Notes under the pieces: model-generated
What the model saw: only the letters and a program-made list of their open reading frames with translations
What the model was told of the DNA's origin: nothing
Database searches by the model: none
Position numbers and translations under genes: made by a program
Assembly (NCBI GenBank): GCA_022451885.1
Contig: JAKUNN010000003.1
Coordinates: 1-33,583, forward strand
Direction: 5' to 3'
Origin: Dehalococcoidia bacterium
Lineage (GTDB): Bacteria > Chloroflexota > Dehalococcoidia > Tepidiformales > Tepidiformaceae
DNA: 33,583 nucleotides
In this document: one piece after another, positions 15,620-22,262 of the stretch
Numbering within the stretch: position 1 is the stretch's first letter
How the letters are laid out: each line of letters begins with the position of its first letter

Positions 15620-16309
15620 TCATAAATTCGAAGAGGCCTTTTTTCTACTCGCACGTTTTTGACAAGTCCCAGAACAATGCAAGATCATTTTTCCGGATGG
15701 AGTCAAGTTAGGAAGTTCGCGACCACAAATTTCAAAACCGGAGCATTTTGTGTAAGTTATATTTTCTACTACATCACGGCATATTAACGCCCAAACCCAA
15801 CCTGCTAAAGAGGTTGGCCTTAAAGCCATAGTTCGATTACTTGACGTCTTTAACCTCTTTACAAAATCAACCGTAGTGTACTGCTGCAGTTTTAAACTAA
15901 TAAGTGAATTGGAAACTTGAGAACTTTTATAAGAAAAAAAGGGCATTGCTTCTTGTACCTCTGCATCTAACAAAACCTGACCATCACCATCATCTATTAA
16001 TTGAATCGCCCTTGAGATATCACGCCACTCTACCAAAAACTTAGAACCTACTACAGCAGCATCAATTATAGACTTTTCTGAACCAACTCTAGAAAAGCTT
16101 GAATTTATTTCTTCAGAATTAAATAAATCACCGTATAACTTGTTGAAATTTCTCATTCTTGTAGAAACCTCTTTTGTCGTTAGGTGTACTGGCAATTCAC
16201 GATACCAACCAGCAATACGCCTATGAAAATCCCAATTTTGACTTTCCCACGGATCAAAATATTCACTATCAGGTATAGATTGCCTAAAACCACGAACAAT
16301 AAAAACCAT
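15620..16309 (-). CDS. Putative Zn-ribbon protein of unknown function, paralogue B
   Basis: This 229-residue protein is a shorter paralogue of the one at 12309. Shared elements are the N-terminal IVRGFRQ, FDPWESQNWDFHRRI, YTTVDF in the middle, PTSLAGWVWALICRDV, and the terminal cluster. Here the cluster reads C-x5-C-G-R-E and then C-S-G-T-C-Q-K-R-A-S-R-K-K, which is close to the common C-x3-C-x-x-x-A-x-R-x zinc-ribbon ending with a basic tail. A DNA- or RNA-binding function is inferred from this and is not established. The ATG lies only 10 bases from a 40-bp perfect palindrome, with GGTGA between them as a weak ribosome binding site. The gene is co-directional with the Rieske oxygenase upstream and convergent with ABM protein 2. 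Confidence 0.62.
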   Translation of the reverse strand: MVFIVRGFRQSIPDSEYFDPWESQNWDFHRRIAGWYRELPVHLTTKEVSTRMRNFNKLYGDLFNSEEINSSFSRVGSEKSIIDAAVVGSKFLVEWRDISRAIQLIDDGDGQVLLDAEVQEAMPFFSYKSSQVSNSLISLKLQQYTTVDFVKRLKTSSNRTMALRPTSLAGWVWALICRDVVENITYTKCSGFEICGRELPNLTPSGKMILHCSGTCQKRASRKKASSNL

Positions 16310-16319
16310 GCATCACCAA

Positions 16320-16359
16320 AAATAGTCTGAGTTTAAAGTACTTTAAACTCAGACTATTT
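16320..16359. promoter_or_regulatory. 40-bp perfect palindrome next to the start of Zn-ribbon paralogue B
   Basis: All 20 bases on each side of the centre (16339/16340) are reverse complements; the core is TTTAAA-GTAC-TTTAAA. In the minus direction it lies 41 bases after the Rieske oxygenase stop and 10 bases before the ATG at 16309, and it is followed by a five-T run. It may therefore be a terminator for the oxygenase gene, an attenuator, or an operator for the Zn-ribbon gene. A second, overlapping palindrome (CTATTTAATTAAATAG, 16354-16369) shares its outer arm, so two alternative stems are possible. Confidence 0.85.
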
Positions 16360-16368
16360 AATTAAATA

Positions 16369-16395
16369 GCTTTTGTCGAGCAACTCAACAAAAGC
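16369..16395 (-). terminator. Hairpin just after the Rieske oxygenase stop codon
   Basis: GCTTTTGT (16369-16376) pairs with ACAAAAGC (16388-16395); after one mismatch, GAG pairs with CTC around a three-base loop. In the minus direction the hairpin starts five bases after the stop codon at 16401 and is followed by an AT-rich stretch rather than a clean T run. It is a plausible weak terminator or mRNA-stabilising hairpin. Confidence 0.5.
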
Positions 16396-16400
16396 CACAG

Positions 16401-18041
16401 CTACTCAATACTCAACCATTCGTTATAAAGGTTATGGAAATGGCGCACCTTTGACTCTGCATATGAAGAGAGAAAAATAGTAGGTTGTGCTTTAGCCTTC
16501 ACACCTTTTTGAATCTTTGGCAAATTATACGTGTCTTGGTTTAAAACTCTTGCAAGTTCACCCATTTCTTCAGCATCTGTAAATGGCTCATCTGGACCCA
16601 GCCAATGAATCGGCACTGGTGGTGGTTTCGGCTGTCCTTCAGGCCAAGGCACCAGGTACATAACTTCCATAATACTCATTGCAGGATCATCACCATATGG
16701 ACGGAATCTATACACAATCCGACTAAAAGCACCCCACGGATGAAAATTAGGGAACAGGTTATTGAAATATCCATCAACTAATTCTGCATCACAGAATTCA
16801 TCTGCCTTACCACCCATGACAGGCCGCAATGCTTCTCTAATGTTATCTGCTCCAGCCTTCCTACCGGCAAAAATTTCTTCCAATGGAGGATAAATAGCAC
16901 GCTGAGGACTAGTTCCACCTGAACCAGTTGTCGTAGCGCGACACCAATTGCCAAAAGCGTCATAACTCATATTCGAACCATCACCACCACCAACCATCGA
17001 TTGTGGATGAGTCGCCATTACGTGATAGCCCTCACAAAAGGCTTCCTGGGTCAACTTCCAGTTAGCACGAACAATCTTTGCCACATGACTAACTTTGACA
17101 CGATCCTCGAAATGCCAACGTTCATAATGCTCTGGCATTGATCCTAAAAAGTCCTCCAACGGCTCACAGTCTGGATCAGGATTTATGAAAACGAAACCAC
17201 CCCATGTTCCAACCTGAGCTTCAACTAAATGAGCAGCTTCTTCACGAACCTCTGGGAAATCCCATTCAGAAGGGATTTCACGCAGTTGGCCATCTATTTC
17301 CCAAGACCAACCATGGAACGGACAACGGAATTCTGTTGCACACTTGCCGTCGTATTCACGAAGCTGACGACCCCTATGCAAACAAACATTGTTATAAGCC
17401 TTAAACGTGGTCTCATCTACACGAACAACGATGAACGACAAATGAGCGATATCATAGACAATATAGTCACCAACCTCAGGGATATCATCTTCACGACACG
17501 CAAATTGCCAAACACGTTTCCATAACTTCTCCACCTCAAGATCATGGAATTCCTGGGAATAGAATCTGTCGGTCGAAACTTTCATAACTCCACCTGGCAA
17601 AGGTGAATCTTCTTTTAATGTGTCTGGAACCAACTCAGGACGGCTGTCTCCCGCAACAAGTTCCTGAAACGTAGGGCCAGCTGACCGCATTCCATTTTCT
17701 GTCATTCGACCTGGATCACCTACATACTTCGCAACTTGAGGCTGGCCTTCATTTCTGAACATGACCCTTCCTGTTGCAGTACGTCTAGGATCACGTACTG
17801 TTCCGTGATAGCTATCATTAGCTTTGTCCCCAGCTTCTTTTGCAGCTTCTTCTAAGGTAGAAGCCAATTGAGGTCCGCCTATAAACTGTAAAAAGTGTAG
17901 ATCTGGAGTCAATATGTCACCTTCAACCCAACCAGTCTCCCAATGGAAAACACCTGCCGAATCATCTTTGGTAATCTTTACCAGGCCATCACCTAGTTCT
18001 TCATAAAGAGCCCCACTAATTGGATGTGTATCTGAACGCAT
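16401..18041 (-). CDS. Rieske non-haem iron oxygenase, alpha subunit, with N-terminal extension
   Basis: The 546-residue product has a Rieske domain with Cys220-x-His222 (NNVCLHRGRQL) and Cys240-x-x-His243 (FRCPFHGWSW), then the mononuclear iron site NWKLTQEAFCEGYHVMATH with His340 and His345, and Glu337 at the bridging position. Such enzymes dihydroxylate, hydroxylate or demethylate aromatic and alicyclic substrates using electrons from a ferredoxin and reductase. In typical members the first Rieske cysteine is near residue 80 to 100, so this protein carries about 130 extra N-terminal residues of unknown fold. The start at 18041 is fixed by GGAGG six bases upstream; the frame extends ten codons further without support. 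No beta subunit gene is adjacent. It follows the amidase gene by 71 bases on the same strand. Confidence 0.9.
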   Translation of the reverse strand: MRSDTHPISGALYEELGDGLVKITKDDSAGVFHWETGWVEGDILTPDLHFLQFIGGPQLASTLEEAAKEAGDKANDSYHGTVRDPRRTATGRVMFRNEGQPQVAKYVGDPGRMTENGMRSAGPTFQELVAGDSRPELVPDTLKEDSPLPGGVMKVSTDRFYSQEFHDLEVEKLWKRVWQFACREDDIPEVGDYIVYDIAHLSFIVVRVDETTFKAYNNVCLHRGRQLREYDGKCATEFRCPFHGWSWEIDGQLREIPSEWDFPEVREEAAHLVEAQVGTWGGFVFINPDPDCEPLEDFLGSMPEHYERWHFEDRVKVSHVAKIVRANWKLTQEAFCEGYHVMATHPQSMVGGGDGSNMSYDAFGNWCRATTTGSGGTSPQRAIYPPLEEIFAGRKAGADNIREALRPVMGGKADEFCDAELVDGYFNNLFPNFHPWGAFSRIVYRFRPYGDDPAMSIMEVMYLVPWPEGQPKPPPVPIHWLGPDEPFTDAEEMGELARVLNQDTYNLPKIQKGVKAKAQPTIFLSSYAESKVRHFHNLYNEWLSIE

Positions 18042-18047
18042 TGCCAA

Positions 18048-18052
18048 CCTCC
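18048..18052 (-). promoter_or_regulatory. Ribosome binding site fixing the Rieske oxygenase start
   Basis: In the minus direction GGAGG lies six bases before the ATG at 18041. It selects this start, MRSDTHPISG, over an upstream in-frame ATG at 18071 that has no such site. Confidence 0.8.
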
Positions 18053-18112
18053 GAACATAATTGCTAGTCAAGATATCTTAAGAGAAACATTTTTATTTGT
18101 CGTTAAAATTTC

Positions 18113-19516
18113 TTATAAATCCGGCCAAACATCAGACCATGGCCGCAAATTTTCATAATCATGAGAAGCTCGTAAAACAATATCATCCCGGAAGCGCGGA
18201 CCAACAATCTGTAAACCACAAGGCAATCCAGTATCGCTAAATCCTGCTCGCACAGATGCAGCTGGGTGTCCAGTAAAATTAAATGGGTATGTAAAAGCTA
18301 TCGCGTTAAACCGCTCTCCATCCAATTCTGTTGGAATTGGGCCTTCTGCGAGAAATGCTTCCGTAGGCAAGGTAGGCGTGAGTAGAAGATCATAATTTTC
18401 GAACAATTGGCTCGTCCATGCTATAAGTTCACCTCTCAATTGCAAAAAATTCGCAAAGTCATCCGGACCTACATCCAGTGCCCGATCGAGTGCTTTTGTA
18501 TATCGATCTGTAAACAAGTCGTGGTTTTTCCCGTAATTCTCCCATTCCAAACCTAATGATTGGAAGGCTGAAACACGACCCCACCAACCACCCATTTCAG
18601 GAATAACATCTGAAGTTTCCTCAACCTCATGGCCAAGATCGGAAAACACTTCAAGTGCACGATAAAACTCTCTTCGAACATCACTCTGAAGACGAGTTAC
18701 TCCAAGTGTTTCATTGAAAGCAATTTTTAAAGGAGGAAGCGATTCTTTTAAGGAATTTTCATAAGAGAAATTGTGTGCTGGTAAACTGGTCGGGTCCGCA
18801 TTATGCGGACCCGCAACTATATCCAAATATCGGGCAGCGTCTTTGACCGATCTTGTCAATGGCCCGTAGCAGGATATAGCAAGCCATGGGTGCCGAGCAC
18901 GTGGACCTATAGGAACTCGGCCTTGTGAAGGCTTTAAACCATATAAGCCGCTATAACACGCCGGTATCCGAATGCTTCCACCACCGTCAGTTGCAGTCGC
19001 CAGTGGAAGCATAGCTGAAGCCAGAGCAGCCGCAGAGCCACCACTCGAACCGCCAGGTGTTTTTGTCTCATCCCACGGATTACGAGTCGGCCCAAAAAGA
19101 TCATTATCCGTAAATGGGATATGCCCAAATTCTGGAGTATTTGTTTTACCTACCAGAATTGCACCAGAACGCTTTATTCTCTCGACTAAAACATCATCAA
19201 AATCAACAATGTTATCTCGATATAAACGTGACCCCTTTGTCGTAGCAAAACCTTTAGCATTTTCAAGGTCTTTTACAGCAAAGGGTAGACCACCAAACGG
19301 ACCTAGATCATGGCCATGAGCGATCTGCTCCGTCTGTCGACTCGCTTCTTTAAGCGCCATTTCCTCATCCATCGCTACAATTGCATTAAATCTTGGATTT
19401 AAATCCTTAATTCGCTCAAGTGTCCATTCCATCAATTCAGTAGGGGAAATCTCTTTCGAACGAATTAAATCCGCAATTTCTATTGCTGAAGAAAAATAAT
19501 TGAAAGACAGAGGCAT
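18113..19516 (-). CDS. Amidase-signature hydrolase
   Basis: The 467-residue protein contains the amidase signature triad: Lys82 in LPFAVKD, the cis-serine Ser157 in PGGSSGGS, and the nucleophile Ser181 in TDGGGSIRIPA. Such enzymes hydrolyse amides or some esters in the cytoplasm. GatA, the Glu-tRNA amidotransferase subunit, shares the fold, but no gatB or gatC is adjacent and the C-terminal half lacks the GatA pattern, so a catabolic amidase is more likely. The start overlaps a ribosome binding site, GGGAGGG, that lies in the last codons of the MoaD-like gene two bases upstream, so the two are translationally coupled. The coding sequence contains a GC-rich perfect inverted repeat at 18791-18813. 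An oxygenase follows, so the amidase may act on a substrate or product of that oxygenase. Confidence 0.92.
   Translation of the reverse strand: MPLSFNYFSSAIEIADLIRSKEISPTELMEWTLERIKDLNPRFNAIVAMDEEMALKEASRQTEQIAHGHDLGPFGGLPFAVKDLENAKGFATTKGSRLYRDNIVDFDDVLVERIKRSGAILVGKTNTPEFGHIPFTDNDLFGPTRNPWDETKTPGGSSGGSAAALASAMLPLATATDGGGSIRIPACYSGLYGLKPSQGRVPIGPRARHPWLAISCYGPLTRSVKDAARYLDIVAGPHNADPTSLPAHNFSYENSLKESLPPLKIAFNETLGVTRLQSDVRREFYRALEVFSDLGHEVEETSDVIPEMGGWWGRVSAFQSLGLEWENYGKNHDLFTDRYTKALDRALDVGPDDFANFLQLRGELIAWTSQLFENYDLLLTPTLPTEAFLAEGPIPTELDGERFNAIAFTYPFNFTGHPAASVRAGFSDTGLPCGLQIVGPRFRDDIVLRASHDYENLRPWSDVWPDL
18791..18813. repeat. GC-rich 11-bp inverted repeat inside the amidase gene
   Basis: CGGGTCCGCAT at 18791-18801 and ATGCGGACCCG at 18803-18813 are perfect reverse complements around a single T. 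The GC content stands out against the AT-rich surroundings. It encodes part of a variable loop (AGPHNADPTS). Confidence 0.85.
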
Positions 19517-19518
19517 GG

Positions 19519-19758
19519 TTACCCTCCCTGCAAATTAATGCGCAGTTCAAGGCAATCACCATCTTGAAGAGGTGTTGTTAGCCGTCCTTGCTGATCATTA
19601 ATCACAGGCAAAATAGCATCTGCATCTTTTTCATCAAAACCTTCATCTTGAAGAATTTCCATAGCCGTCAAACCTTCATGCCAAACAACCTCAAAATTCT
19701 CACGTTTCGACAATGACAAGTTTTGTAACGTTGGGAATAAGCGTACTTCAATAGACAT
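19519..19758 (-). CDS. MoaD/ThiS-family sulfur carrier protein
   Basis: The 79-residue protein has the small ubiquitin-like fold pattern of sulfur carriers: first strand SIEVRLFPTLQNL, a central helix TAMEILQDEGF, and the final strand DCLELRINLQGG. It ends exactly at the Gly-Gly that is adenylated and thiocarboxylated by a MoeB/ThiF-type E1 enzyme. It could serve molybdopterin, thiamine or another sulfur-transfer route; no partner gene (moaE, thiG or an E1) is nearby, so its customer is unknown. Its last codons carry the ribosome binding site of the amidase gene, and it follows the luciferase-like gene by 43 bases. This unusual link to an amidase makes a specialised sulfur-carrier role possible. 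Confidence 0.85.
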   Translation of the reverse strand: MSIEVRLFPTLQNLSLSKRENFEVVWHEGLTAMEILQDEGFDEKDADAILPVINDQQGRLTTPLQDGDCLELRINLQGG

Positions 19759-19801
19759 TGCACCATTCTACCGAGGTGCTGATAAAAAATCCTAAAGTAC
19801 T

Positions 19802-20824
19802 CTATCGGGCCTTAAGCGAGAAAGCCTCCGCCAAAAGTTCATAAGACCGAAGCCGAGACTCAAAATCATGGGTAATAGTAACTATGACAAATTCATTTGT
19901 ACCGTACTCTTCACCAATTTCAAGAAGTTGTGCTTTTACTTCGGCCGGATCTCCATAAATAGAACGTCCCTTCATCTCTTCAAGAGCTTCTAATTCAGCA
20001 TCACTGTAATCAAAAGCCTGCGCTTCTTCTACCGTAGGTATTCCACCCGATGAAACACGACCCATAAGCCTCCACCCCCAACGACTCCAAGATAATCGCT
20101 CAGCTTCTTCATGAGTTTCAGCACACAGGACCGAAACACCTATCGATGTTCGAGGGGTGTTAGAAACAGGTGAAGGGGAAAAAAGTTTTCTATATGCATC
20201 AAAGGATGACCTGGCACTATGAGGATTAATGAAATAAGCATGACAAAAATTCCAGCCAAGTTCAGCCGCATATTCAGCTCCAACATCAGATGAACCCAGA
20301 ATCCATAAATCGGGAATAGTTTCTCCTAATGGTTGTGCACGAATACCATGAAACCTGTGCTCTTTTGGAAAATCACCGGATAAAAAGCCGTACAAATTCA
20401 TTAAATGTTCCGGAAAATTCTGCAAATTAGAAGGGTTCCCAGACGGGGCTAGTGCACGTGCAGTGCGAGCATCACTGCCTGGTGCACGACCCACGCCCAA
20501 ATCAATACGGCCAGGATATAAAGTTGCAAGTAGGTTAAAGGACTCCGCTACTTTTAAGGGACTGTAATGACTAAGCATTACTCCGCCAGATCCAACACGA
20601 ATACCTTTTGTATTAGCAGCAATATGCCCAATTAGGACCTCCGGAGCCGTAGAAGCAAGACCCGTCATATTATGGTGCTCTGCTACCCAATATCGTGTGT
20701 AACCCAGTCGATCTGCCGCCTGAGCAAGCAGTAGAGATTCTTGGACAGCTTCTTGAGCAGTCCCACCCGATCTCACTGGAGATTGATCTAGAACACTAAG
20801 TGAGACTTGCTGGACACCCAACAT
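19802..20824 (-). CDS. Luciferase-like (LLM class) flavin-dependent monooxygenase
   Basis: The 340-residue product is a bacterial-luciferase-type TIM-barrel oxidoreductase. Diagnostic stretches are SVLDQSPVRSGGTAQEAV at the N-terminus, LGYTRYWVAEHHN, the VGSGGVMLSHYSPLKVAE strand, and LYPGRIDLGVGRAPGSD. Together they resemble the MsnO8-like subgroup of uncharacterised LLM proteins. The family uses FMNH2 or F420H2; which one is used is not decided by these motifs. Its ATG overlaps the MFS stop as TAATG, with GGAG a few bases upstream in the MFS coding sequence, so the two are translationally coupled. It probably supports oxidation of a substrate handled by the linked transporter, by inference from the overlap. 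Confidence 0.9.
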   Translation of the reverse strand: MLGVQQVSLSVLDQSPVRSGGTAQEAVQESLLLAQAADRLGYTRYWVAEHHNMTGLASTAPEVLIGHIAANTKGIRVGSGGVMLSHYSPLKVAESFNLLATLYPGRIDLGVGRAPGSDARTARALAPSGNPSNLQNFPEHLMNLYGFLSGDFPKEHRFHGIRAQPLGETIPDLWILGSSDVGAEYAAELGWNFCHAYFINPHSARSSFDAYRKLFSPSPVSNTPRTSIGVSVLCAETHEEAERLSWSRWGWRLMGRVSSGGIPTVEEAQAFDYSDAELEALEEMKGRSIYGDPAEVKAQLLEIGEEYGTNEFVIVTITHDFESRLRSYELLAEAFSLKAR

Positions 20825-22215
20825 TACTTCTCCAAATCCTTTCTAGTCGTAGAAGTAGCATCATCGAAATCGACTTCAGCATGAGTTAGCACCTCTGCTT
20901 CCGAGCGGGAAAGTTTCCCCTTTGCAATTAACTCTTCAGCCTGAACATGGGAAAGAGCTGCTTCACCTTTAAATTCCAGTCGCAAATTTCTGAACCTTGG
21001 GACCAAAAGAAAAGTGAGGACAATTACCGAAACAAGTATTAGAGAAGAAACAGTAAATGTTGCTGGAGTTCCAAATTCGTCAGCGGCAAAGCCTAAAGGG
21101 ATCACTCCTAACGGCATTACGCCAAATGACATCATCGTAAAAGAATTTACCCGACCACGCATTTCACCTGGGGAAAGCGCCTGAATGACAGTGTTGTTAG
21201 ATGCCATGAACATCATTTGCCCAATATTAGAACCTGCAAAAAACAAGAAGGAAAACAGAAACACATCTGTACGCGCAAAGGCAAAAATAAAGGCGGCCAT
21301 AATCAAACCGCTTACAAACATCAGCCGACCTTTAGATGGGAATTTATCAAATGTTGCAGCAAAAATAGCTCCAATAACTCCACCTATACCCCCCGCAGCC
21401 ATAAGGAAACCATAGGCACGACCATCAGACATATCCAACACTTCACTAGAATGAACCTGAAGAAGAGTTTGCAAAGGAAATGCAAAGAAAGGCATTACCA
21501 TTCCAGCAACTAAAAGAAGAGCAATTGTGGGCGTAGAACGAATAAAACGAAAACCTCCACGCATACTTTCTATAGTACTTTCAATCTTCTTCGAACCAAT
21601 AAGGCCATGAGAGGGCAAACGAAATTCTGAAATGATTGCAAAAATAAAGCAAAAAGTCGTTATCACAAAAACCCATCCCACACCTATTGGAGCAATGAGT
21701 AATCCTCCAATTGCTGGTGCAATAATTCTAGTAAGATTCTGGCTACCCATCTGCAAAGAAACAGCATTCATTAGACGGTGCTGAGGCACTAACAAGGGCA
21801 CGAGTGCTTGTCTTGCAGGGCCATTTAACGAAAAAATTGCCCCTGACGCGAACGAAAGGAAAAAAAGGTACTCGTAAGTCATCCAGCCAAAAAAGACCAT
21901 TAGAGTAGTAACCACACTAACCACAGCTGATGCAGATTGAGTAACAATTAATAGTGTGCGCTTATTGAATCTGTCTGCGATAACTCCACCAAAAGGAGTT
22001 ATGGTGAGGAAAGGTAATGCGATAGGCAAAGTCAATAATGTCGTCGATAATGCAGATTGAGTTAATTCCCAAGCAAGAAAATACCGGAGAATAAATTGCA
22101 TTTGCATACCAGTGAAAAAGGCAGAATTTCCTGATAAAAACCAAACGAATTCACGTTCACGTAACGATGCAAACGTATCACTAATTCTATTTTCTAAAAC
22201 CCGCGGAAGATACAT
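20824..22215 (-). CDS. MFS exporter of the EntS/MFS_3 type
   Basis: The 463-residue protein has the repeated hydrophobic segments of a 12-helix major facilitator. Conserved motif A is visible as GGVIADRFNKRTLL after helix 2 and in a related form, AATFDKFPSKGRLM, after helix 8. The sequence SLNGPARQALVPLLVPQHRLMNAVSL is typical of the EntS-like MFS_3 family, whose members export siderophores or drugs; the substrate here is unknown. A 50-residue cytoplasmic tail contains a short SHOCT-like helix, AEELIAKGKLSRSEAE. The gene follows the CCA-adding enzyme by 47 bases and overlaps the luciferase-like gene by one base, so it belongs to a minus-strand operon. Confidence 0.88.
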   Translation of the reverse strand: MYLPRVLENRISDTFASLREREFVWFLSGNSAFFTGMQMQFILRYFLAWELTQSALSTTLLTLPIALPFLTITPFGGVIADRFNKRTLLIVTQSASAVVSVVTTLMVFFGWMTYEYLFFLSFASGAIFSLNGPARQALVPLLVPQHRLMNAVSLQMGSQNLTRIIAPAIGGLLIAPIGVGWVFVITTFCFIFAIISEFRLPSHGLIGSKKIESTIESMRGGFRFIRSTPTIALLLVAGMVMPFFAFPLQTLLQVHSSEVLDMSDGRAYGFLMAAGGIGGVIGAIFAATFDKFPSKGRLMFVSGLIMAAFIFAFARTDVFLFSFLFFAGSNIGQMMFMASNNTVIQALSPGEMRGRVNSFTMMSFGVMPLGVIPLGFAADEFGTPATFTVSSLILVSVIVLTFLLVPRFRNLRLEFKGEAALSHVQAEELIAKGKLSRSEAEVLTHAEVDFDDATSTTRKDLEK

Positions 22216-22262
22216 ATGTAAAACAAGCGCCTAAATGCTGGCAAATACAGTCTAACGTAGAA

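Noticed and set aside
12309-16309. Toxin-antitoxin reading of the Zn-ribbon and ABM pairs
   Set aside because: The gene sizes, the lack of an overlapping pair and the enzyme-like ABM partners do not fit a toxin-antitoxin module.
17806-17817. TGATAGCTATCA palindrome in the Rieske oxygenase gene
   Set aside because: About eight 12-bp palindromes are expected by chance in a window this size.
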